This document shows, one piece after another, positions 29,486 to 35,742 of a stretch of 36,100 nt of DNA (positions within the stretch are counted from its first letter, which is position 1; each line of letters begins with the position of its first letter). A program made the position numbers and the translations under genes. The DNA comes from a virus: positions 1 to 36,100 of IMG/VR virus record IMGVR_UViG_3300048930_001420; one strand, given 5' to 3'. Under the pieces are notes generated by a model. It was given only the letters and a program-made list of their open reading frames with translations, ran no database searches and was not told the DNA's origin.

Positions 29486-30520
29486 TCAACTGCATGCTGT
29501 CTCTCGCTGAGGTTGAGGGCGTGAGGATGAAGGCCGTGGGCATGGTGGGCATCGCTCTCGCAGCCAGGCGAATTGGATCCCCTGCTCCTGGCAAGAGATC
29601 TTCGCGCATCGAAGGAAGTAATCTGGAAAGTCTTCCGGATGCTTTCGGTTTGCTGCTCGAACCCAATGGTCGATGAGTTTCTCGCTATCGATCGCGAGCC
29701 CAACGTAGGCGACCAGCCAAAGATCCTCCCGAGCTTCCTCGGCTCGCTTTGGTGATCGACGCCTGGCTGAGTCTCGGAGCTTCACGGCAGCTCGGCCGAT
29801 CTGATCAAGCGATGGTTCTGATTCCTCATCGTCGACGTCGACCGATCGTTCGGATGTTCCCAGGGATGTCGGGGACGATGGGGAATGGGTATTAGGGTAA
29901 GAGGGATATAAAGAGGGAATCGATTTGGATACGGGGTCTGCTACGGGGTTCGCTACGGGGGTGGATACGACCCCGGATACGGGGTCTGCTACGGGTGCGG
30001 ATACGGGGTCTGCTACGGGTGCGGATACGGGGTCTGCTACGGGTGCGGATACGGGGGCTGCTACGGTATCCGCTACGGGTCTGGCTACGGGGTGCCGAGG
30101 TCCCGATTGGTGCTCCTGCAGCCAATGCTCGACGAGCGGTTGTTGCTGCTCGGATGCGTCGCTGATTGCGGATAGATCGGCCTGCAGGATGAGACCGGCG
30201 ACGCGATCGCATTGAGTGAAGAATCCTCGCCGCAGGAGGCGATGCTCCTCCAGCTGCCTCACTGCTCGAGCTACGGAGCCATAGTGACACGCGACGTCCG
30301 GATCCTCTGCAATCTCGCGCCGAGTGCGTCGCAGCACACCAAGCCCAGCGACCCGTACCACGAGCCGCATTATCTTTCCTGCCGGTGTGTCGAGCCCAAT
30401 CCCTTTGGCTCTCAATGCATCCTCCGTGAGCTTCAGCAACCGAGCGAGCGAGGCGCGTTTCGTTTCGGCTTCGAAATCGCGGCCTTCGATGTACTCGAGA
30501 AGCGGTGTTGGGTTTTCCAT
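29486..30520 (-). CDS. Putative replication initiator (lambda O-like architecture)
   Basis: The 344-residue product has an N-terminal winged-helix part (about 30-110: AGKIMRLVVRVAGLGVLRRT, REIAEDPDVACHYGSVARAV, RQLEEHRLLRRG), as in phage O-like and primase-helper initiators. Residues about 145-195 are tandem VADPVSAP-type repeats encoded by the 12-bp DNA repeats at 29927-30095. The C-terminal half is acidic, then helical (about 235-325) and ends with a Cys/Pro/Arg tail. An initiator with repeats in the middle of its own gene is the lambda O/ori layout. GGAG is nine bases before the ATG, and a palindromic operator lies about 90 bases upstream. A transcription regulator is the alternative. Confidence 0.62.
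   Translation of the reverse strand: MENPTPLLEYIEGRDFEAETKRASLARLLKLTEDALRAKGIGLDTPAGKIMRLVVRVAGLGVLRRTRREIAEDPDVACHYGSVARAVRQLEEHRLLRRGFFTQCDRVAGLILQADLSAISDASEQQQPLVEHWLQEHQSGPRHPVARPVADTVAAPVSAPVADPVSAPVADPVSAPVADPVSGVVSTPVANPVADPVSKSIPSLYPSYPNTHSPSSPTSLGTSERSVDVDDEESEPSLDQIGRAAVKLRDSARRRSPKRAEEAREDLWLVAYVGLAIDSEKLIDHWVRAANRKHPEDFPDYFLRCAKISCQEQGIQFAWLRERCPPCPRPSSSRPQPQRETACS
29927..30095. repeat. Tandem ~12-bp repeats, candidate origin iterons
   Basis: About fourteen units of roughly 12 bp, alternating GGATACGGGGTCT-like and GCTACGGGTGC-like versions; three consecutive 24-bp doublets between about 29975 and 30046 are identical. They code for the Val/Ala/Asp/Pro/Ser repeats of the initiator. 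An A/T-richer stretch with TATAAAG lies beside them at about 29889-29926, as the A/T-rich segment lies beside iterons in lambda ori. Purely protein-level repeats would allow more synonymous variation than is seen in the identical doublets. Confidence 0.7.
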
Positions 30521-30924
30521 TCCAAAAGCTCCAGTTCGCAGACTATCAACGTGTGTTGTAAATCCCGTTGTAAATCGCTATTTTTTAGGGGCGTTTTTCC
30601 CAGTTCCAACAGTCTTACTAAGACTGTGGTTTACAGCGTTTTTTGGGTCGCTTTCTCGCCGGTTATGTGCGTGCGAGAGCGGTCCCGATCAGGCTTCCCG
30701 ATCGGTTCAGTGCGCAAAATAAGCGCGGCGGGTGTTACCCACCTTTTCTCGATTCGATTGTCCGAGTCAAAAGCCTCTCATCTCGGTTCGCATTGCAAGT
30801 TGAACCTCGATCGAGCACTAGCAACTCGTCGGTCTAGTTGTGCCTATGGTCCAAGTTTCATTTTCAATCTCCAGGTTGTTTCACGCGCATGTTGCGCACC
30901 GATTGAGCTCCATCAATGGAGCAA
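30521..30924 (-). promoter_or_regulatory. Gene-free control region upstream of the initiator operon
   Basis: No minus-strand gene is seen in these 404 bases. They contain the perfect palindrome ACAGTCTTA-C-TAAGACTGT (30609-30627), two direct copies of GTTGTAAATC (30555-30564 and 30567-30576), a CCGATC/GATCGG inverted repeat (30685-30705) and a weak possible minus-strand promoter, TTGGAA next to the palindrome with TAAAAA 16 bases on. The layout of operator, -35 and repeats in front of the initiator suggests regulated early transcription. Plus-strand open frames across it are not convincing. Confidence 0.5.
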
Positions 30925-31040
30925 AGGACCAGGCGGGAGTCGAACCCGCGACCTATTCTCATCGCCCTATTGCCATCCTGGTTACATGTTCCTTCAGGCT
31001 CAACGAATATGAATCGCTCTGCCAACTGAGCTACCGATCC
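30925..31040 (-). tRNA. tRNA-like gene with an insertion (116 nt)
   Basis: On the minus strand the acceptor arms GGATCGG and CTGGTCC pair over 7 bp (two G-T pairs); TA, a canonical D arm GCTC-AGTTGGCA-GAGC, and a perfect T arm GCGGG-TTCGACT-CCCGC follow. Between D arm and T arm lie about 70 bases instead of about 27. If the five bases before the T arm (AGGTC) are the variable loop, then ATTC and GAAT can form an anticodon stem closed around a 50-base loop, which would suit an intron of about 43 bases. A CGA-TTCATAT-TCG hairpin with CAT is another reading. The amino acid cannot be assigned. Confidence 0.5.
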
Positions 31041-31045
31041 AAAAC

Positions 31046-31321
31046 TTAAACAAGCACCTTTGCGTGAAAGCCAGCCACGTCGTAGTCTGGCTCCCATGCC
31101 ATTCTTTCATTGCATGCAGCGCAGATGGTTCCGCCGTATGTTCGACGAAATCGATCTCCGACGGATATGATCCGCTCACACCATGCGCACTCTCCAGCCG
31201 TCGAGGGGCTCAGCTTCTCGTAACAATCCTGGCAGGTATTGCCATCCGGCTTGTAAGGAGGCGATAGGTAGAAGTGCGTCTTGCACTCCACGCATGCCAC
31301 ACGAATCTTACGACTGCTCAT
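31046..31321 (-). CDS. Double zinc-ribbon small protein
   Basis: The 91-residue product has four CxxC pairs: CVEC, CQDC, CAWC and CAAC, each pair joined by a short strand-turn (KTHFYLSPPYKPDGNT and ERIISVGDRFRRTYGGTI). Two zinc-ribbon modules are the likely fold, typical of small nucleic-acid-binding or protein-binding phage factors. It stands between the Tad1-like gene and the tRNA-like gene, with only five bases to the latter. Confidence 0.68.
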   Translation of the reverse strand: MSSRKIRVACVECKTHFYLSPPYKPDGNTCQDCYEKLSPSTAGECAWCERIISVGDRFRRTYGGTICAACNERMAWEPDYDVAGFHAKVLV

Positions 31322-31324
31322 CGT

Positions 31325-31699
31325 CTAGACCTTGCTGGTTCCTTCGACACCGCGAGCCAGGCGATCGCGAGTTCTCTTCTGCAACCACATCATCGCCTCT
31401 TGAATCGCGGTTAGAGCAAGAGCGTTTTCGCGGCAAGCGAACTCCCCAGCTTGAAAGCCAAGCAAGCGATCTTCGACGACGGCCAACAATGCCTCATTGC
31501 TGATTCCGTTCACTCCATGCTCCAGAATCGGGCCTTTCTGAAACTGAATGTTGCACAGCTCGATGTCGTCATCGTGACGCACAAACCTCCTAATCTGGTA
31601 TTCGTGGCATGCGTTTCCATGCCCCGGCTCGTCCAGCACGTTGATAAGCAAAGCATCGTTGAGTCCGTTCAGCCTGTGACTTGTAATTTCTCTTCCCAT
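31325..31699 (-). CDS. Tad1-like (Acb2/Tad1 family) cyclic-nucleotide sponge, candidate anti-Thoeris
   Basis: The 124-residue product begins MGREITSHRLNGLNDALLIN, has VLDEPG.G.....YQIRRF, NIQFQKGPILEHGVNGISNE and ends with a helical hairpin: LLGFQAGEFACRENALALTA, IQEAMMWLQKRTRDRLARGV, EGT. With this start the residues F82, N92, R109 and R113 fall exactly at the numbers I recall for the ligand-contacting residues of Tad1, the phage protein that traps the gcADPR-type signal of Thoeris. The family is widespread in phages under Acb2/Tad1-like names. The ATG at 31699 has AGGGG eight bases upstream; a longer frame overlaps the upstream gene. Cytoplasmic sequestration of an immune signal is the inferred role. 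Confidence 0.72.
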   Translation of the reverse strand: MGREITSHRLNGLNDALLINVLDEPGHGNACHEYQIRRFVRHDDDIELCNIQFQKGPILEHGVNGISNEALLAVVEDRLLGFQAGEFACRENALALTAIQEAMMWLQKRTRDRLARGVEGTSKV

Positions 31700-31758
31700 T
31701 TTTAAACCCCTATTAATTGCGATACACTTCGGTGCATCCAGGTATCCATAGCCGTTAC

Positions 31759-32148
31759 TCAGTCCGCACTGACTTGTAATGACAAGCGACAAAGCCCAAG
31801 CTCTTCTGGGTGCTTCTGAGCATCCCGCAACCCTCGCGCATAGCCATCTTCTTCTGCACGTCGAATCTCCTGCTGCATCCGCGATTCCAACTTTCGGAAC
31901 ATTCGCATCCCCTCCGAGCTTTCGTTTTCGATCTCCGCACTCAATCGAAAAACCTCCTCGCGAGTTGCATTCAACTCTAAAACCAGTTGTTGGTACTCAT
32001 GCACGCATTCCGGGGTGCAAAAGTTCTTGTTCTCGTCGAAAAGACACCCGTAAAGATTACTCTCGTCACACGGATCGTCGCATTGATCGCAGACTATTGG
32101 CTCGTCACATGGATTGCCGCTCATGTCTGGATGCTCTTTACTCGCCAT
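31759..32148 (-). CDS. Zinc-finger plus coiled-coil hypothetical protein
   Basis: The first 50 residues of this 129-residue protein hold CDQCDDPCDESNLYGC and FCTPEC, enough for a zinc finger of treble-clef or FCS type. A long helix with heptad character follows (EYQQLVLELNATREEVFRLS, AEIENESSEGMRMFRKLESR). The C terminus includes a Gly-rich RGLRDAQ turn. Function unknown. It ends 60 bases before the Tad1-like start. Confidence 0.65.
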   Translation of the reverse strand: MASKEHPDMSGNPCDEPIVCDQCDDPCDESNLYGCLFDENKNFCTPECVHEYQQLVLELNATREEVFRLSAEIENESSEGMRMFRKLESRMQQEIRRAEEDGYARGLRDAQKHPEELGLCRLSLQVSAD

Positions 32149-32149
32149 G

Positions 32150-32722
32150 CTATTCCTCCGATGCGGTGGTTGGGGCCTCAGTAACGTGAATTTCCTTGGT
32201 GTACTCCCAAGCGAGCGGCATGAAGAAGTGTTCGACGCTTAGTTCTGAAACGACAAAGACCGACACCCCTTTTCCGAGTGTTCCAAAGAGTCCGTACGAT
32301 TTCCAATTGCAGGTCTCCGGCTCCTTGCCTCCATTGATCAGCTTCACCTTTAGGCCTGAGTTGCATTGATAGGGATTGCTACTCTCGCCCTTGCAGTTAG
32401 GGCAACGAAACCCCATACCCTCCAGCGACCTCATTAGCTCATCTAGCGTTTGAAACACTCTCACCGAATCGTCCAGCTTGGGTTGATTAGCGTCCTGGTA
32501 AAAGTTCATATACCAGTAGGACCGTTTCGACTCCCATTTAGTCAGAAGCTCGCCGGCGTCGACTCCCGTCTTGTCTGCATAGTGGTGGATCCTGGCAATG
32601 ATCCATGCGAAATGGGGCATCGCTCGATTGTCTCCACTGTCCACGTCGCGTTGGACGGCAGCCAAAAGAGACTTGTATCCCTGTGAATCCTCGAGCCTTT
32701 TTGCTGGGGTGGCCGTGCTCAT
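32150..32722 (-). CDS. Hypothetical early protein with zinc motif
   Basis: The 190-residue product has FAWIIARIHHYADKTGVDAG and then LLTKWESKRSYWYMNFYQDA in the first half, and RCPNCKG...NPYQCNSG...CNWKSYGLFG in the second, giving four Cys that can bind zinc. It appears to be a conserved phage early protein of unknown role. It starts in an ATGA overlap with the gene before it, and is the first of a string of small genes leading to the Tad1-like gene. Confidence 0.65.
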   Translation of the reverse strand: MSTATPAKRLEDSQGYKSLLAAVQRDVDSGDNRAMPHFAWIIARIHHYADKTGVDAGELLTKWESKRSYWYMNFYQDANQPKLDDSVRVFQTLDELMRSLEGMGFRCPNCKGESSNPYQCNSGLKVKLINGGKEPETCNWKSYGLFGTLGKGVSVFVVSELSVEHFFMPLAWEYTKEIHVTEAPTTASEE

Positions 32723-33015
32723 CCTGGCACCTTCCTTTCAAGTGTGTGGAACTGAGGAGCCTTTGGACCAGCTGCGAACTCTCTCCGGAGGAGAGCCAAT
32801 GCAGCCTCGTAGGTTGCTTCCTCGCTCGCTGTTCGCTGGGACTGCTTCCACTCGTCTCCGGACTCAAAGGGATCCGAGCGTATCACGCATCGAATGAAGT
32901 CGATGGCCACCTGACATAGCTCCGTGCGATCGCCCTCGACGAAGTTGACTTCATCCTTGGGATCAAGATCCCCTCCCGCGACAGGAGGAAGTTGTGTTGT
33001 CTCGTTTTCAGTCAT
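32719..33015 (-). CDS. Hypothetical early protein
   Basis: The 98-residue product is acidic at its N terminus (PPVAGGDLDPKDEVNFVEGD) and helical after that (LCQVAIDFIRCVIRSDPFES, EATYEAALALLRREFAAG). No domain is recognised. Both ends overlap the neighbouring genes by four bases, so it is translated as part of the early operon. Confidence 0.6.
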   Translation of the reverse strand: MTENETTQLPPVAGGDLDPKDEVNFVEGDRTELCQVAIDFIRCVIRSDPFESGDEWKQSQRTASEEATYEAALALLRREFAAGPKAPQFHTLERKVPG

Positions 33016-33323
33016 TGCGAATCCGTCAGAGAGAGTGTGAGTTGCTGAGAAAGAACGCGAGGCAAACCAGGTGCAGAGGCTTGCTTCGCAGCTGGCGGCG
33101 GTGGAGCAGGAATCGACAGCATCTTCGACCTGTCCATTTGCAATCGGCCCTCAGCCACGAGCCGTCGGAGATCGCGAGTCCATTTAGCCCTGCTCGCCTT
33201 TGTGATCGCAGCTCCGCAGCGTCCAAGAGTCGCGAGATCGTTTGCGACCTCGTCGAGGGGCATCGGCTCGCGATAGGATCGAACGAACTCGATCAACTCA
33301 TTATCATTCATTTCGCTAACCAT
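33012..33323 (-). CDS. Possible winged-helix small protein
   Basis: The start at 33323 lies in the stop region of the upstream gene. The 103-residue product has NELIEFVRSYREPMPLDEVA, NDLATLGRCGAAITKASRAKW and TRDLRRLVAEGRLQMDRSKM, a helix, helix, wing order that suggests a winged-helix fold, with a Pro/Ala-rich C-terminal tail. It may be a regulator of early genes; there is no family assignment. Confidence 0.58.
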   Translation of the reverse strand: MVSEMNDNELIEFVRSYREPMPLDEVANDLATLGRCGAAITKASRAKWTRDLRRLVAEGRLQMDRSKMLSIPAPPPPAAKQASAPGLPRVLSQQLTLSLTDSQ

Positions 33324-33666
33324 GAAGCACCGGCCTCTCTGCTTCAATGCGTGAATAAGTTTCGAGATCGTCCTCGCAGCCGGCTGCTCGAGCAGCGATC
33401 TCGATTGTGAGCCCATGGCTCCGTATGTAGCGATCCGCTTGGATGCGGACATCTTGCGATCGCAATCGATCGAGTTGCTTTCGCTCCAGCTGGATAATGA
33501 GTACCCCTCGCTGAATCAAGAGCCACAAGCTCGAAACTATTCTCCATTCCGAAGCAGTGAGAGCCCACTCCGGCTTGCTCGATCCGACATCACGAACGGC
33601 ATCTAGCTGCTCGCGGCATGCCTTGGCGTATTGTTCGGCGGTCCAGTCTTCACGATAAGTTCGCAT
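33316..33666 (-). CDS. Hypothetical early protein
   Basis: The 116-residue, mainly helical product starts MRTYREDWTAEQYAKACREQ, has LTASEWRIVSSLWLLIQRGV and ends DDLETYSRIEAERPVLHG. The middle may be a helix-turn-helix (DRYIRSHGLTIEIAARAAGC). Function unknown. It begins three bases after the helix-hairpin-helix gene stop. Confidence 0.58.
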   Translation of the reverse strand: MRTYREDWTAEQYAKACREQLDAVRDVGSSKPEWALTASEWRIVSSLWLLIQRGVLIIQLERKQLDRLRSQDVRIQADRYIRSHGLTIEIAARAAGCEDDLETYSRIEAERPVLHG

Positions 33667-33669
33667 GGT

Positions 33670-34164
33670 CTAAACAGGCTTCTCCTTCGACTTGCTCGCG
33701 TCCCTCTTGGCGGCGGCAGGTGCGTAGAATTGTCTCGCGAAGTATCCATGCTCCGCATCAATCAGTCGTTCGTACTCCTCATCGGGTGGGATCGCCAGGC
33801 ATTCGCTTCGCTTCACCTTTTCAACGGTCTCACGAATGGCCTCCAAATTGCGAGCCCCCATTCCGGGAATGCTGAGCAGTTGCTCGTCGGTGGCTTGATC
33901 AACAGCACGCAAGGACTCGAACCGTTCGCTCTCGAGTATGCCGGCGATCCGGGCCCCAAATACGGTGCTCACGTGATTGTCGAGCGTTGCGAGGCCGGGA
34001 TTCGCCTCGACGATGAATCGAGCGAGAACCCGATGCGCTGCCTCGATCGACCCGCGCAGAATTCGTACCTGCATCTCTCTGCATGCGATGCTCCACCGAG
34101 CCGAATCCCATTGGGCGAGCAGATCGCCGAAATCTTTCTGCGGTTGCTGTTGAGCTGCATTCAT
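33670..34164 (-). CDS. Helix-hairpin-helix protein
   Basis: In the 164-residue protein, residues about 88-118 read ATDEQLLSIPGMGARNLEAIRET, a helix-hairpin-helix with the PGMG turn that binds the DNA backbone. The N-terminal half is helical (WDSARWSIACREMQVRILRG, SIEAAHRVLARFIVEANPGL). The C terminus is Lys-rich. It overlaps the integrase stop by four bases and may help recombination or replication; this is inferred from position only. Confidence 0.66.
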   Translation of the reverse strand: MNAAQQQPQKDFGDLLAQWDSARWSIACREMQVRILRGSIEAAHRVLARFIVEANPGLATLDNHVSTVFGARIAGILESERFESLRAVDQATDEQLLSIPGMGARNLEAIRETVEKVKRSECLAIPPDEEYERLIDAEHGYFARQFYAPAAAKRDASKSKEKPV

Positions 34165-35321
34165 GTCGCGAGCCTCGTTAGAAGGGAATCCTCGACACTC
34201 AAATAGTTCCGACGGGCAACTGTTGCAGAGTGCCCCAGCAAGAGGCCTGCTTGCTGCGCCGTGATCGAGGGATCGGCAGCCAGCTGATTGGCCCGAGTCG
34301 CTCGAAACGCGTTATACGGTGGCTCCCATTGTGGAACACCGACACGATCGCGGAGCTCATAGAGCCAGTCGTAACAAGTGTGCTCGGTGATTCGTGTCAG
34401 AACTCGATCGCTCGAGGAACGACCATGGAGGAGTTCAGGGAGGTAGATAGCGATCGCCGGATAGATCGGATTGACGCGCTGGCGATCGTTCTTCGTCTCG
34501 GTGAATATGATTCGCGATCGCGAGAGATCGAAATCACCCACTCGCAGTGAAAGCCCCTCTCGCAGCCGGCAGCCGGTCCACTGCACGAGCCGGAGCCAAT
34601 ACCGCTCCTCCGTCGTCTTGCAGGATCGCACCATCTGATCAACCCATTCCGCCTGAACTTCGTCTTTCGATTTGGTGCCGATGGACTTGTCGAGCTCATC
34701 GCATGGATTGCGGGGAATGGATTTGCGTTTGTCGCGAAGCCACGTGAAGAATGCGGCCCAATTCTTGGCATGCCTTGCAAGCGTGTTCGGTGCATAGCCG
34801 TGCTCGTCGGCAAGCTCCGAAAGCAGGTCCTCAAGTATGCCTCGATCGATACGGGTTACATCCGATGGGCATCGCAATTTGAGTCGCTCAACATCGTGCA
34901 TCACCTGCGAGTCCGTATTAGCACTCGTGCCGAGCTCTTGGCGATAGGCTTCGTACTCGTCGATCGACTCGTGTAAGCTCACCGCTTGCCTCGTGACAAA
35001 CTGGGGATCGTCGGCTAGTAATCTCGCGAGGAGATAGGCTCGAAGCTTGGTGGGCAATACTTCGACCCATTCGAGAGTCGATCGCAAATGTTCGGTCTCG
35101 CTACGGTGCGCGGTGAGGATCGACTCGATCTGACGTTTGGTCGTCGACCACTCGCGATCGCTTAAGCGAAACCGCTTGAAGCTCAACGTATCTTGCACGC
35201 CCGATTTAGAACCGAGCAAATGGCGAAATCGAATCTGTCGCTCTGAGTCATCGGCATGCATCGCCAATCTCCGAATCCATTCGAGAAGTCTTGCGGAAGG
35301 ATAAAATTTCCACCTGCCCAT
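34161..35321 (-). CDS. int: Tyrosine recombinase (integrase)
   Basis: The 386-residue protein has an N-terminal arm, a SAM-like core-binding domain (about 130-235, with EHGYAPNTLARHAKNWAAFF) and a catalytic domain with R253 (GCRLREGLSL), K278 (TETKNDR), N338 in the usual His place, R341 (NAFRATRANQ), H364 (LLGHSA) and the nucleophile Y373 (RRNYLSVED). The box II His replaced by Asn is, as I recall, common in planctomycete integrases. It integrates and excises phage DNA, so the phage is temperate. The ATG at 35321 lies inside the upstream gene; a TTG at 35345 is the alternative. No attP core could be recognised. Confidence 0.88.
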   Translation of the reverse strand: MGRWKFYPSARLLEWIRRLAMHADDSERQIRFRHLLGSKSGVQDTLSFKRFRLSDREWSTTKRQIESILTAHRSETEHLRSTLEWVEVLPTKLRAYLLARLLADDPQFVTRQAVSLHESIDEYEAYRQELGTSANTDSQVMHDVERLKLRCPSDVTRIDRGILEDLLSELADEHGYAPNTLARHAKNWAAFFTWLRDKRKSIPRNPCDELDKSIGTKSKDEVQAEWVDQMVRSCKTTEERYWLRLVQWTGCRLREGLSLRVGDFDLSRSRIIFTETKNDRQRVNPIYPAIAIYLPELLHGRSSSDRVLTRITEHTCYDWLYELRDRVGVPQWEPPYNAFRATRANQLAADPSITAQQAGLLLGHSATVARRNYLSVEDSLLTRLAT

Positions 35322-35742
35322 GATGCGTTGGCGGCGTGAAATCAAACTTCCCTAGAAGATCTTTCCACGGCACATTTGCAGGAGACGCAAAGGCGGTTAC
35401 TTTCACAGGCGAGTAACGGCTCATGTACCAAAGCAGAAGGTGATACTTGAGGGTCAGGCTATCAGAAGCGAGTGGGTGAATCAGTGGCTCGAAGATGATT
35501 CCGTGCCAGCGATTTTCGGTGATGTTCATATAGCCCACCACGCCGTTGTTTCGGCATTCCGTTACGGCTACCGCTTCGGGGACGCAATCCATCAACAACC
35601 TTAGGCGGCGAGCCATCAGAAGCATAAGCTTCCGGGTTTGCCGCGAAGATTCATAGTGCATGCGAATCGCATTGAGACTTACGACATCCGAGCCAGTTGC
35701 GAGCCGAATTAATCCGCCTGGCGGGTCAATTTCAATCGCCAT
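35248..35742 (-). CDS. GNAT-like or unknown protein before the integrase
   Basis: The 164-residue product reads IRLATGSDVVSLNAIRMHYE, a helical basic part (RKLMLLMARRLRLLMDC), VAVTECRNNGVVGYMNITEN, RWHGIIFEPLIHPLASDS, a helix, VKVTAFASPANVPWKDLLGK and FDFTPPTHHGQVEIL. The strand-GYM.i strand, central helix and late strand order resembles an acetyltransferase of the GNAT type, but the Q/R-x-x-G-x-G/A site is not evident. Gene order between the CsrA-like protein and integrase is operonic (11-base overlap upstream, 74 bases downstream). Confidence 0.55.
   Translation of the reverse strand: MAIEIDPPGGLIRLATGSDVVSLNAIRMHYESSRQTRKLMLLMARRLRLLMDCVPEAVAVTECRNNGVVGYMNITENRWHGIIFEPLIHPLASDSLTLKYHLLLWYMSRYSPVKVTAFASPANVPWKDLLGKFDFTPPTHHGQVEILSFRKTSRMDSEIGDACR

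Noticed and set aside
29927-30095. CRISPR-like array from regular 24-bp repeats
   Set aside because: Units are contiguous with no unique spacers and code in frame for an Ala/Asp/Pro/Ser/Val repeat of the initiator protein.
30212-31012. Plus-strand open frame of 266 codons across the initiator 5' region and the tRNA-like gene
   Set aside because: Its end reads GPGGSRTRDL, the well-known false translation of a tRNA, and it overlaps regulatory DNA.
30864-31097. Minus-strand 77-codon frame containing GSVAQLAE...GFDSR
   Set aside because: This is the typical false protein obtained by translating a tRNA gene.
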